A stretch of DNA of 35,704 nt from positions 1 through 35,704 of the IMG/VR virus record IMGVR_UViG_3300048837_000363. The stretch is one strand, 5' to 3'. The position numbers were made by a program, and so were the translations under genes. The notes under the pieces are model-generated. The model saw only the letters and a program-made list of their open reading frames with translations, was not told the DNA's origin and made no database searches. This stretch comes from a virus. This document shows positions 1 to 8,983 of this stretch, one piece after another; position 1 is the first letter of the stretch; every line of letters begins with the position of its first letter.

Positions 1-1556
1 CCGAAATCCACATTGCGGAAGTAGTTATCCGTCCCGTTGAACACGGCCACGGGATAGACTCCGGTGTCATCATAAGATGGGTTGTTCGTTGCGGGACTCG
101 CGACAAAAGAATAGCGCCGATCGCCAGAGGCAAGCACGAGATTCGCGGAGGGCGTAAGATCTCCCGCCGCACCAGCGGAGCCGCTGTTCGCATAGGGAGT
201 CGCGCCGCTGAAGTCATAGCCAAGCAGGAGATCGCTCGAACGAACGACATAGTCGCTCGCGAGCTCGGCGTCGATTTCGCCGTCAGTCAATGCCGCTGAC
301 CAAACGCGAACGCTTTCGCCGTTGCCACCGATGATCCCGTTGAAAGCGCCGCCCGTGCTGTAGCTATACCGACCAATCGCGATTGGAGTCGTGGTAGCTG
401 CAAGTGAGATCAGTGCCGCAGGAACGCCGGGAGTGACAACGCTACTCGTCAGAGCGGCCCCTGCCGTCCACGACTCTGTAACTGCGTCATATGTCGAGCG
501 TCGGAAGGTGACCCGAGTTGCGTCGGTTCCCGCCGCACCATCGAAGCGCATCGCCAATCGCGCGCGCACACCACCCGCCACACCCAACAGACCGTCAACG
601 CGAGAGATAGCCGCGCCGTTGCCGATGAAGGCGACTACACTCGTGCCGCCATTGTCGATTAGAGCCAACTGCGTTCCTGTCGGGCTAGAACTTGAAGCGC
701 GAGTTACATATGCCTGTCCCCCCGATGATCCGTTTTGTCTGCACAATTCTAGAACGATTGTCAGGCCCGCGAGCGCATCCATATCCGTCAGCCCAGATGC
801 ACCGACCAGACCCTCGCCCGACACGCCGCTCACATATACCTGACCGTCGTCCGTCTCTGCGCGGCTGTCATTCCACCCCTGCACAAAGCCACCACTCACA
901 ATTGCCTTGCGCGCCATATCGTAGTGCGCTGAAACCGTGACGCCGATTGCTTCGAGGAACTCGACGGGCGCATTCTCTGGCTGGAAGAAATCGATCCACT
1001 TGTCGAGGCCGTTCGATAGGTAGCTGATCGCCTCGACCGGATGCGATTCGGCCGCGTCCCGATCCGTGAGGCGCGAGTGCTCGACGGAATCGAACACCAC
1101 CTCGCCGCTCTCGTTCGTCTGTAGGATCTGCCCTTCGGATCCCGGCACGATCGACAGCGGATCGACCGCGCCCCATTCGGGTTCGTCGCTCTCGTTCACG
1201 CGCAACACTTGCCCCGCGCTCCCCGCCGCGAGCTTCGTGACGTCGATCGCCGCGTCCGCCGCGATCTGATCGTTCGTAAGCCCAGTGATGCGAGCGAGTG
1301 GCACCGTGCCTGACGCCAGCGCGTCGGCTGCAAGGTTCGTCAGCCCGTCGCCGTCGCCGATGAACGCCTCGGCCGCGAGCACGATCGACGGCAGCGACAG
1401 CGTGCCGCCCGTGCCCGTGATCACGACGTCGCCCTCGGCGTCGACCGCGAAGTCGAGGTAGTTGTCTTCGTCGTAGCCGAGACGAAGTTGCGCGCCGTCC
1501 AAGATCGACGGGTCGCCATTGAACAGCTTGAGCGGACGGTCCAGAAAGTCAGTCAT
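1..1556 (-). CDS. Tail fibre / receptor-binding protein, lectin-like domain (3' end outside window)
   Basis: The frame is open from the ATG at 1556 to the window edge, giving at least 518 residues with no stop. Residues 65-75 (AFIGDGDGLTNL) followed by an A/L-rich stretch are typical of phage tail-fibre N-termini. Residues about 111-154 hold two related units (GSAGQVLRVNES and GSEGQILQTNES), an internal duplication. Residues 165-175 (DRDAAESHP) match a motif common in fibre attachment regions. Residues about 230-450 look like a beta-rich LamG/concanavalin-A fold, ending in the typical RVWSAALTDGEIDAEL block at 417-432. It lies at the distal end of the tail gene cluster, where adsorption proteins sit. 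The fold calls rest on motifs only, and the receptor is unknown. Confidence 0.75.
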   Translation of the reverse strand, partial: MTDFLDRPLKLFNGDPSILDGAQLRLGYDEDNYLDFAVDAEGDVVITGTGGTLSLPSIVLAAEAFIGDGDGLTNLAADALASGTVPLARITGLTNDQIAADAAIDVTKLAAGSAGQVLRVNESDEPEWGAVDPLSIVPGSEGQILQTNESGEVVFDSVEHSRLTDRDAAESHPVEAISYLSNGLDKWIDFFQPENAPVEFLEAIGVTVSAHYDMARKAIVSGGFVQGWNDSRAETDDGQVYVSGVSGEGLVGASGLTDMDALAGLTIVLELCRQNGSSGGQAYVTRASSSSPTGTQLALIDNGGTSVVAFIGNGAAISRVDGLLGVAGGVRARLAMRFDGAAGTDATRVTFRRSTYDAVTESWTAGAALTSSVVTPGVPAALISLAATTTPIAIGRYSYSTGGAFNGIIGGNGESVRVWSAALTDGEIDAELASDYVVRSSDLLLGYDFSGATPYANSGSAGAAGDLTPSANLVLASGDRRYSFVASPATNNPSYDDTGVYPVAVFNGTDNYFRNVDF

Positions 1557-1571
1557 AGGGATGATCTCGCG

Positions 1572-1919
1572 TTAATCAGTCAGCGGATCGCCCGACGCGT
1601 CGACGACGAGCGGCACGACCTCAGTGAGCACACGAAGCGCGTCGGTCGACACGCTCACTTGTACGACGTAGTTCCCACCCGCTTGCGCGTCCGCGGACGC
1701 CGCAACCCCGAGCCCGAACTGCACCTGCTTGAGTGCGATAACCGCGTCGAGCGTGCCGTCGGTTTCGAACTCCGTCGACACGTCGTCCCACACGCCACCG
1801 ACCGACCGAGCCACGCGCACGGTTGGCGTGCCGGTCAACGCCTCGGACGTGTCCAGTCGCGCGGTGAAGTCGACCGCGAACGTGTCCGCTTCTGTCCGTC
1901 GCTTGTAAAAGTCGGTCAT
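1572..1919 (-). CDS. Small tail protein, fibre-tail adaptor-like
   Basis: This 115-residue protein opens with MTDFYKRRTEADTFAVDFT and then a beta-strand pattern (TPTVRVARS, YVVQVSVSTDAL, EVVPLVV). An Ig-like module starting with 'D-F-x-V-D-F' and a GTPTVRV strand is common in small phage proteins that link fibres to the tail tip. It starts 16 bases after a 3 bp gap from the neighbouring gene and sits directly before the fibre gene, which shares the same MTDF start. The adaptor role is inferred from pattern and position. It could equally be a minor baseplate component. Confidence 0.5.
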   Translation of the reverse strand: MTDFYKRRTEADTFAVDFTARLDTSEALTGTPTVRVARSVGGVWDDVSTEFETDGTLDAVIALKQVQFGLGVAASADAQAGGNYVVQVSVSTDALRVLTEVVPLVVDASGDPLTD

Positions 1920-1922
1920 GGG

Positions 1923-2168
1923 TCAGCGGGTAGAGATCAGGCCACCGAAGAGCACGAAGCGCGCCCTCGGTTCAGTGTTCGGCAGCGCGGCGAAGACAAG
2001 CGCCCCGTCAGAATCTAGGACGGCCGCAAGGTCGCCGCCATCGTCCGCGAACGCGAAGCGCGCGCCGTCGCTGTCGATCACGAGCACGATCGGAATCAGT
2101 GGGGGGCCGCGGTGCCGCGCCCCGTCGCCGAACACATTGTGCCGCGCCGCCGCGGTATAGGTCTGCAT
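1923..2168 (-). CDS. Hypothetical small tail-region protein
   Basis: An 81-residue protein I do not recognise. The middle alternates short beta strands and turns (IPIVLVIDSDGARFAFADDGG, then VLDSDGALVFAAL), with two similar D-S-D-G-A units that suggest an internal repeat of about 26 residues. Its ATG at 2168 overlaps the TAA of the upstream gene as TAATG, so translation is probably coupled. Position between the tail tip and fibre genes makes a virion role likely, but no function is claimed. Confidence 0.6.
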   Translation of the reverse strand: MQTYTAAARHNVFGDGARHRGPPLIPIVLVIDSDGARFAFADDGGDLAAVLDSDGALVFAALPNTEPRARFVLFGGLISTR

Positions 2169-2431
2169 TAGTCGCGCTCCCCGAGGAACAAGTTCGACCG
2201 AGGCACGTTGCCCCGTTCGTGGCGCCCGATCATGCGGCCGCCCTTGGGCATGTCGCCGCGGAACACACGCCCGAAGTAGGCCCGCGACCGTGAGCGCGCG
2301 CAGTCGTACACATCGCCCTCAATGTGCACAAGCCCAAGCTGCGCCAGTTCTTCCGACGTCGCGGGACGTTCGGCGCCGGTGCGCCGGTCGATCACCGTCG
2401 GCGGTGCGTCGATCTTGCGTAGGTGCGCCAT
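2168..2431 (-). CDS. Hypothetical small protein
   Basis: An 87-residue basic protein with no recognised domain. It begins MAHLRKIDAPPTVIDRRTG and has an Arg/Gly-rich C-terminal half (SRSRAYFGRVFRGDMPKGG). Both ends overlap neighbours as TAATG, which argues it is a translated member of the tail operon. Nothing in the sequence gives a function. Confidence 0.6.
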   Translation of the reverse strand: MAHLRKIDAPPTVIDRRTGAERPATSEELAQLGLVHIEGDVYDCARSRSRAYFGRVFRGDMPKGGRMIGRHERGNVPRSNLFLGERD

Positions 2432-3891
2432 TACGAGGACCGTCCTGTTCCGAGGGGGGTGCCACCGGCGCCAAGCGCCAGCCCGAACGCTTGCGCCAAC
2501 AGGCCCGACGCCGACGGCGTGTCGTCGATATGCGCGGGGTTAATGTGATCGCCGCGGAAGTGTTTCCAGATGAACGGCAGCGCACCGGTGCGCGTCGTCT
2601 CTTCTGGCCCCATGCCGACGTAGAAGACCGCCTCGCTCCACGCTGTCGGCGGGTACGGCATCACATCGCCGAACGCCACGGGATCACCGGCGGTGTAGAT
2701 CGGAATGATGGGGTCGGGTTCGTACGGCGAGATCCGCAGCGCGCCGAAACTGTCCTCGACGAGCCACGCCGTAGCGTCCGCATAGCGCCCGACGAACCGA
2801 ATCGCCCCGTCGCTGTCTTCCGCCAAGTACGCCAGCGTCGACACGTTGCCACCGATCGCGGCCGCTAGACCGATCGTGCCGTCGTCGCGGAAGAAGGCGA
2901 AGGTTTCGACGAACTGTTCACGCGTCGCGGTATAGAGCGGCACGACGGCGGAGTACTCTGCGCTGTCGCCGGGGCGGACCACAAACCGCAAATCGCCGCC
3001 CTCGGCGAACTCGAGGTACGCTTGCGGGTCGTCGGTCGACCCGACGTGCCAAAGCTTCGTCCCGACCAGCGCCAGCGCGTCCGCGCTCAAGATGCACGAG
3101 AAGTAGAAGCCGACACCGTGCGTTGGGTCGGGCGCGTCGCGGTACGCCAGCGTGTCGCCGTCGCGGGTGGTCGAACTGAACAGGGCATCGTTCGGGATCG
3201 GTGACGACGCCCACGTGCCCGCCTCAAGTTGTGGCAAGATGAAATCGACCACCGTTCCCGCGGGTACGCGAATGCACCAGCGCGAGCCCGTCGCGGGCGC
3301 GGGGTCGATGTCGGAGTACCGCGCAAACGTCGGGCCAAGAGTGAAGACCTTCGACGACGCGCCTTCGCCCTCGAGCCCCAAGTTGAACGACCCCGTGCCC
3401 ATGGCGAACACGCTGGCCGCGTGCGGCGATCCGCCCGGGGGCGCGACTTGGCCAGAGTTGTACACCCGCGCCTCAGTCGATCCCGCGGAATTGTCTAACC
3501 GGAACACGCGACCTTGGGGAACGATCTCCTGCAGCCCGGCACGGCGGAGCGCGTCGGTCGCCAGCGGATAGGTGAGGGTCGCCGCCCCGTCGCCCGCTTT
3601 GGTCCAGCCAATGGTCGACGTGGCGACGTTGCGATTGTTCCGCACCAACTGTATCCGCGCGCGCTCGATCTGCATGAGTTGCAACCACGCGCCGTACAGC
3701 GGGCGCCATACCGTCCGCATCGTCTCGGGGAACGCACGCCGCCACACGCCGCGCGCGTCACGCGCGAAGGCTTCCGTTGATCGCTCAACAAAGAGATCGC
3801 CGCCGATGATCGCCTCGCTTCCGAACTCCGAATGGAAGTAGCCGAGCACCGATCGGTAGTCGTAGAAGGGCTGCGCGCCTGAATCCGACAC
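2431..3891 (-). CDS. Putative tail/baseplate structural protein
   Basis: A 486-residue protein. The N-terminal 100 residues look helical (VWRPLYGAWLQLMQIERAR). The rest is beta-rich with many G-x-L and aromatic strands (GVGFYFSCILSADALALVG, TLAYLAEDSDGAIRFVGRY) that could form lectin-like or jelly-roll modules. It ends in a Gly/Ala-rich tail. No catalytic motif is seen. It lies between the tail-tip gene and the fibre, so a peripheral baseplate or second adhesin role is reasonable but inferred. Its stop and the next start overlap as TAATG. Confidence 0.6.
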   Translation of the reverse strand: MSDSGAQPFYDYRSVLGYFHSEFGSEAIIGGDLFVERSTEAFARDARGVWRRAFPETMRTVWRPLYGAWLQLMQIERARIQLVRNNRNVATSTIGWTKAGDGAATLTYPLATDALRRAGLQEIVPQGRVFRLDNSAGSTEARVYNSGQVAPPGGSPHAASVFAMGTGSFNLGLEGEGASSKVFTLGPTFARYSDIDPAPATGSRWCIRVPAGTVVDFILPQLEAGTWASSPIPNDALFSSTTRDGDTLAYRDAPDPTHGVGFYFSCILSADALALVGTKLWHVGSTDDPQAYLEFAEGGDLRFVVRPGDSAEYSAVVPLYTATREQFVETFAFFRDDGTIGLAAAIGGNVSTLAYLAEDSDGAIRFVGRYADATAWLVEDSFGALRISPYEPDPIIPIYTAGDPVAFGDVMPYPPTAWSEAVFYVGMGPEETTRTGALPFIWKHFRGDHINPAHIDDTPSASGLLAQAFGLALGAGGTPLGTGRSS

Positions 3892-3893
3892 GG

Positions 3894-4370
3894 TTAGCGG
3901 TTCCCCTTGGGCTCACGCGCGGGGCGATCCTTCCCGCGATCCTTGCCGCGCGCCAGCATCGCCGCCATGCGCTCGGCGCGCGACGCCATGCGCGCCGCGC
4001 GCTCTTCGCGTCGCGCTTCATTCTCCGCCAGCATGCGACGCGCGCGCGTGTCGCCTAACGTGAACGGGCGATCGGGCGCCGCGGGCAGATCTTTCACGCG
4101 GCGCACCGCGCGGCACGTCTTGAGCCGGTCCACTTCGCCAGAGTCGGGCGTGACCCGCGCATCGAAGCACGACGCGCCATACGTGAGCCGTGCGCCGCCA
4201 ATGCCGGGCGTGGTGCGGAACGCCGCCGCCAGAAAGTCCGACACCTCGCCGTCGATCTCGTCGGGATAGTAGTCGACACCCGACGCGGGATCGGTCGCGA
4301 CGATCACCTGCACCATGAGCGCGGGCGTGTGTTCCGCGATCGTCTTTCCGCATGCGTCGCACATTCGCAT
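3894..4370 (-). CDS. Hypothetical protein with N-terminal CxxC
   Basis: A 158-residue protein beginning MRMCDACGKTI, a single CxxC knuckle, with further Cys at about residues 68 and 85 that could complete a metal site. The last 50 residues are very Arg/Ala/Met-rich and probably form a charged helix (RREERAARMASRAERMAAM). No family recognised. Its ATG overlaps the upstream TAA as TAATG. Structural or assembly-factor roles are both possible. Confidence 0.6.
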   Translation of the reverse strand: MRMCDACGKTIAEHTPALMVQVIVATDPASGVDYYPDEIDGEVSDFLAAAFRTTPGIGGARLTYGASCFDARVTPDSGEVDRLKTCRAVRRVKDLPAAPDRPFTLGDTRARRMLAENEARREERAARMASRAERMAAMLARGKDRGKDRPAREPKGNR

Positions 4371-4630
4371 TAGGTCGTCCCCCGTGGTGGCGTCTCACGC
4401 ACGACGACCTCGCCGCGCTTGTCGTCGTAGGTGGCGCGTCCCGTGAAGTCGTTCGCGATCACCGCGCAGAACGCGGCAAGCCCGACGTTCGCGGCACGCT
4501 GCGCTGCCTCCGCCGCCTTGAGCATGGCGCGCGACGCGTTCACTTGCGCGGACGCGTCGACGACGTTGCGCGCCAGCCCGTCGGCAAGGGCGCGCTGTTC
4601 TGGCGTGAGTGCGGTTCGATCGTTGGGCAT
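4370..4630 (-). CDS. Hypothetical small helical protein
   Basis: An 86-residue protein with an Ala-rich helical N-terminal two thirds (LTPEQRALADGLARNVVDAS) and a short charged C-terminus. It starts two bases after the stop of the tail-tip gene (TAACATG), consistent with coupled translation. No homologue recognised, and no function assigned. Confidence 0.6.
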   Translation of the reverse strand: MPNDRTALTPEQRALADGLARNVVDASAQVNASRAMLKAAEAAQRAANVGLAAFCAVIANDFTGRATYDDKRGEVVVRETPPRGTT

Positions 4631-4631
4631 G

Positions 4632-7600
4632 TTAGATCGGTAATCCGTTGACTAAGACTGTTCCCCAGAGGCGAACTTCGGTCGCGGTGATGTCGATATA
4701 TGATTCGTAGATACCGCCCAGCAAGTTCGCCGACGACGTCATTTCGATGGTCGCCGCGGGTGCGCCAGACATCCCGGGCAAGAGGAAATCTAGCGACGTA
4801 ATGTCGGCAATTCCCGGGGACGCGATGCGATCGCTTTCGATCGTTCCGTAGTTGTCGAGAAAGATCGTGCCCAGTACGCCCGCGTTCCCGCCGATCGTCA
4901 CGTCGCCAATGAATGTCCCCGTCGCCGCGATCAGTTCACCAGCAAAGCCCGCGTCGCCGTTGGCTAATAGGTAAAACGAATCGTGTTCGATCACCGCCTC
5001 GGAACTCTGCGCGTCAAGGTCGATAATGACCTCGGTGCCGATCAGTTGACCACTGACCAAGATTCCCATCCCGTCGGAAATCTCTGAGAGGGAACCGACG
5101 TCGATCGCAAACGCGGTAACGGACCCAGCCGCCAGCGAATCGACCGTCACGCGGCCGTCGCTGTCGACAGAGATCACGCGGCGATACGTCGCGCCATCGC
5201 TCACGCCGTCCAAGTCGTCCGGGTCGCCGCTGCTGGGCTTCGCAAGGAACAAGCTGATCTCGCGGAGGCCGTCGTCGGTTACCGTGCTCTCGAGCACGAT
5301 GTTCTCGATGACACGGCCCTCGCCGTCCATGAGCGTAAACAGCCCTTCGCTGTCGCGGATTTCGTCGGGCGTGAGATAGCGCTCGCCAATGAACCCCGCC
5401 AAGAAGTCGCGCTGCATTTCCTCAAGCAGCGCCATCTTCTCCGAGAAGCCGGTATCGAATCCGCCCTTGCCCAAGTCGTCCCAGCGATCGCGACCGGTGG
5501 GCGTGCGTGCGTTGTCACGCGCCCCGTTGTCGAAGGGCGGCACGAAGCCCGACGTCGCGCCCGCGTCGGAGTCGAAGCGCACGTAAATGCGCTTCGTGCC
5601 GTAGCCCGACGCCGGGATCCGAACACGCGAGAGCGCGTACGAGTCGTCAGGGCCAACGACCGCACCGACAATCGGATCCGTGGCCGCGATGTCGATCACC
5701 GCGTCGGGCGGGGCCAGCGGATCGGCGTTCAGTTCGCTGTCGCGATTGGTCCAGATGTACAGCCGCCCACCCGATCCCGCGGGATCGCGCACGGTGACCT
5801 GATAGTCCCGGCTGGCGATGTTCGGACGCTCAAGGTCGGTCGTCACTTCGTCGACCACATCGGGCGCTTGCGGATCGTAGTCGGCGCCGTTGTCGGGGAC
5901 CGCGATCGGCGCCTGTGGGCCTTGCGTGCCCCAGTCGTCCGCCTCTTCTTCGCCGGTGCCTTTGTCGTCGGTTTCGCTGACGTAGGTGTTCAGCACCTTC
6001 ACTTCGCACGTCGGCGCCAATGGGCGTTCGAAGAGCACCTTCGGCGTGGACGCTGTGGCCACCGGGCCAGCGGTGCCCGACACGGTGCCGCTGCCGAACC
6101 CCGACCACGGTTCCACCTCGACGACGAGGCGCGCATTCTTTTGCGTGATCGGTACGCCGACAATGCCCTCCAGATCGACGCCCGCGGTAAACGCCGCCGC
6201 GGAAAAGTCCGACGGGTCGGCGAGTTCGAGATCGTCGGGCTCGGGTTCGTTCGCGGGCACGACCGCCGCGCGGATCCGCACGCCGAGCGCGAACGCGTTG
6301 AGGGTGCCGATCACCTTCGGCACGCCGAACGACGACAGCCCCAGCGACACCGCTGCCTTGAGCACGCGGGGCTGATTCTCTAACTCGAGCGCGTCTTCGA
6401 CGTAGGGCGATCGGATGCGGTTCGGCGCGGTGTTCTTCGCGCGCACATGGAACCACCCCGAGCCCGGCGCGTTGCTGAACACGACCTCACCGGATGCGGT
6501 AAGCTCTGCCCGTAGTGGCCAGTTGATCGGTGGGTCGTCGTCGTTGGTGAACGCCGCGTCGATCACCGCCGCGCCGCCGCCAGCGACCCCGCTTACGGTG
6601 ACCGTGATGTCGCTCCCATCTTGCGACAGCGCGACCGACGGCGGCCCTAACGGCTGCACCGACGGCCCCATGTCCAAGTATTCGACTTCGCCGTATGCGG
6701 GGTGCCGCTCCACCGACAGCACGCGCACCACGCGCAGCCCCGTGCGCGCACCCGTCTCGGGGTTCGGCGCCTTGAGCGAGCTCTGGTCGATGGTGATCAG
6801 CTGGCCTTCGTCGATCTGATCCGCGGTCGACCGCCCGACTTCGATCCGCCCGCGGACTGAGCCATCGCGGTACAGGTCGAACACGTCGCGGGAGATCTGC
6901 GCGATGGCGCCCTGCAGCACCGTCCCGCCGAATAGCACCTGCGGATATGTGCGCTCAACAATCCGCGTCGGTTCCATCGCGCCGAAGAGCGACAGCGCAA
7001 GGATCCGCGTCCCCATCGTCGCCGATGAATCCGCTTCGATCAGGGGCCAGTCCTTCTCGTCGACGATCAGGCCGTCGCCCAACACTTGCGCCGCGTCGCC
7101 CTCACTGATTCCGCTGAACGGTCGCTCGGTGTTGAGATAGCGCCACTGAATTGCGGTGATCGCTTCGCGCCCCGCCAGTCGCCACGACTGCGCGTTCGCG
7201 TTCGACGCGTTGAGTTCGACCAGCGCGAAGGGGTCGACGTTCGTCGGAATCCGCAGGTCGATCAGGCGCCGTTCACCATTCGCCGCGACGAATGCGGACA
7301 ACAGACACGGCGCCCATACGTGGTCTTGCATCCACGCTTCGACGTTTCCGGGCGTCGCGGTGACGCGCAGCCACAGCGACGGGATCGACAGATCCGCCTC
7401 AAGCGCCGTGATTGCCGCCGCGTCGTAGCGCACGCCCAGCGCATCCCAGACCCGCTTCGTGAGCGTCGCGGGGTGAATGCCGCCGAACTCTGTTCCCCAC
7501 GGGTGCGCCGCGTTCGCGATGCCGATATGCAGCGGCGCTTCTGCCGTGGGCGCGGCCGTCGGCGCGTGCACGTAGGCGGGAACGTCGGTGTACGTCGGCC

Positions 7601-8558
7601 CACCGGCGCCGGTCGGGAAGGTGCCGCGCGGGACAATGATCCACGCGGTGATGGTCACCAGTCGCCCAATGCCGTACGGCGTGGGCACCGATTGGAACGT
7701 CGTTACCGCGCCGTCAAGCCCGACCGTCGGCAACGATACCTGTTTGATCGTGGGCTCGTCCAGCGTCGTGAGGATTTCGGCGAGGCCCTGAATCTTGTCC
7801 GCTTCGCGCGGGGTCGACAAGAAATTCGAGAAGCCCGGCAACGTCGCGCCGAACGACACGATCGGGTAGCTCTCCCCGTCGTAGTTGACGCGCAGCGTTT
7901 TGAAGTTGCCCTCGACGGCAGACCATGTCGGGTTGGGGTTGTCGACCAGATCGTTTTCCGCGAACCGGCGGAACGCCGCGGTAACTTCTTGTCCGCCCGC
8001 CTCAAGGCCCGCGGTGATCTCCACCTTGGCGATTGCAACGCCGGGGCCGCCGTTGTTTGTGTTGAGCAAGCGCCCGCGCGCGGGGAGCAAGCGCACCCAC
8101 CCGCGCCACGCGGCCGACGGCGTCGACGGGAACAGCCACGTCGTGTTGTCGCCGGTGAACACGCCGCCGCGGCGCGCGACCCATGATTCGTCTGAGATCT
8201 CTAACCGGTACGCGCCCGGGCCGTCGTCCTCTTCCAACGTCGTCAGACGTCCGCCGCCATACGTGACCCAGCCCGCGCCGTCGTCGTTCGCCTGAACGTC
8301 ACACAGGCGCCCCACGAAGGACCAGCGGCCCGCCGACGCGAACGCCGCGGACAGCGCGCCCGACACGTCCAAGGCGCGGAACACCACGGGCCGCATTTCC
8401 GACGACCCGCGCAGCGGATCGACGATCGGGCCGTGCACGATCGGGATCTCTGCCAGCGACGCAAGGGACAGCGTCACCGCGACGTAGCCCTCGACTGCCG
8501 GTGCGCCGGGGCTGGCGATGCGTACGCGAATGTCGCGCGTGACAGCCGTTAGCGTCAT
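4632..8558 (-). CDS. Tail tip / central fibre protein (gpJ-like)
   Basis: At 1308 residues this is the largest protein here. The N-terminal half (about 1-600) alternates beta strands as in tail hub and host-specificity proteins. A fibronectin-III-like stretch (PSVALSQDGSDITVTVSG) follows at about 635-700. An acidic linker (GTGEEEADDWGTQ) lies near 870. The C-terminal 100 residues have the repeated 'GFAGELIAATGTFIGDVTIGG' style strands typical of gpJ-type central fibres. It follows the tape measure and a small distal-tail protein, as in many siphoviruses. The role in tail closure and first host contact is inferred from order and composition. Confidence 0.7.
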   Translation of the reverse strand: MTLTAVTRDIRVRIASPGAPAVEGYVAVTLSLASLAEIPIVHGPIVDPLRGSSEMRPVVFRALDVSGALSAAFASAGRWSFVGRLCDVQANDDGAGWVTYGGGRLTTLEEDDGPGAYRLEISDESWVARRGGVFTGDNTTWLFPSTPSAAWRGWVRLLPARGRLLNTNNGGPGVAIAKVEITAGLEAGGQEVTAAFRRFAENDLVDNPNPTWSAVEGNFKTLRVNYDGESYPIVSFGATLPGFSNFLSTPREADKIQGLAEILTTLDEPTIKQVSLPTVGLDGAVTTFQSVPTPYGIGRLVTITAWIIVPRGTFPTGAGGPTYTDVPAYVHAPTAAPTAEAPLHIGIANAAHPWGTEFGGIHPATLTKRVWDALGVRYDAAAITALEADLSIPSLWLRVTATPGNVEAWMQDHVWAPCLLSAFVAANGERRLIDLRIPTNVDPFALVELNASNANAQSWRLAGREAITAIQWRYLNTERPFSGISEGDAAQVLGDGLIVDEKDWPLIEADSSATMGTRILALSLFGAMEPTRIVERTYPQVLFGGTVLQGAIAQISRDVFDLYRDGSVRGRIEVGRSTADQIDEGQLITIDQSSLKAPNPETGARTGLRVVRVLSVERHPAYGEVEYLDMGPSVQPLGPPSVALSQDGSDITVTVSGVAGGGAAVIDAAFTNDDDPPINWPLRAELTASGEVVFSNAPGSGWFHVRAKNTAPNRIRSPYVEDALELENQPRVLKAAVSLGLSSFGVPKVIGTLNAFALGVRIRAAVVPANEPEPDDLELADPSDFSAAAFTAGVDLEGIVGVPITQKNARLVVEVEPWSGFGSGTVSGTAGPVATASTPKVLFERPLAPTCEVKVLNTYVSETDDKGTGEEEADDWGTQGPQAPIAVPDNGADYDPQAPDVVDEVTTDLERPNIASRDYQVTVRDPAGSGGRLYIWTNRDSELNADPLAPPDAVIDIAATDPIVGAVVGPDDSYALSRVRIPASGYGTKRIYVRFDSDAGATSGFVPPFDNGARDNARTPTGRDRWDDLGKGGFDTGFSEKMALLEEMQRDFLAGFIGERYLTPDEIRDSEGLFTLMDGEGRVIENIVLESTVTDDGLREISLFLAKPSSGDPDDLDGVSDGATYRRVISVDSDGRVTVDSLAAGSVTAFAIDVGSLSEISDGMGILVSGQLIGTEVIIDLDAQSSEAVIEHDSFYLLANGDAGFAGELIAATGTFIGDVTIGGNAGVLGTIFLDNYGTIESDRIASPGIADITSLDFLLPGMSGAPAATIEMTSSANLLGGIYESYIDITATEVRLWGTVLVNGLPI

Positions 8559-8983
8559 AGCACCGCCGCCCAGTTGCCGCCGTCAATGCGGCGCAAGCGA
8601 AGACGAATCATCCACTCGCCGAACCCGAACCGATCGGGGTCGCGGTCGAGGGTGATCTCTTGCGCGCCGATCACGCTCACGATCACGAACGGGATCGCGT
8701 CGCCGTCGGTCACGCGCTGATACGTGAACGTCCCGTTGCTCTCCAAGCCGTAGCGTACCAACGCGACCAACCCCTCGGGGTCGTTGTCGCACCGGATCGT
8801 CGCTTCGATGTCCGCGGCGCCGCCTTCAATCAGCACGGTTTCGCGCGTGCGCGCGTCCGCGGACCAGAACTCGAAGCGCTGGCGCGGGAACACTTGGCGA
8901 ACCTCTTGCAACGGGACAGCAAGCGGGAACGTCACCGACGCGTAGGAGATCGACGCGGATCCACTGAGCGCAGCGCCCGCCAT
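8555..8983 (-). CDS. Distal tail / tail assembly protein
   Basis: 142 residues from the ATG at 8983, which overlaps the tape-measure TAA as TAATG. An upstream in-frame start at 9043 would lie inside the tape measure gene and is less likely. The sequence is beta-rich (FPLAVPLQEVRQVFPRQRFEFW) with a C-terminal GEWMIRLRLRRIDGG segment that fits a tail-tube-like or distal-tail fold. The gene right after the tape measure usually encodes the distal tail or tail-completion protein. It overlaps the tail-tip gene by four bases (ATGA). Confidence 0.6.
   Translation of the reverse strand: MAGAALSGSASISYASVTFPLAVPLQEVRQVFPRQRFEFWSADARTRETVLIEGGAADIEATIRCDNDPEGLVALVRYGLESNGTFTYQRVTDGDAIPFVIVSVIGAQEITLDRDPDRFGFGEWMIRLRLRRIDGGNWAAVL

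Noticed and set aside
7086-8186. 366-residue plus-strand frame within the tail-tip gene
   Set aside because: Arg-rich antisense composition; the minus strand encodes a coherent 1308-residue tail protein here.
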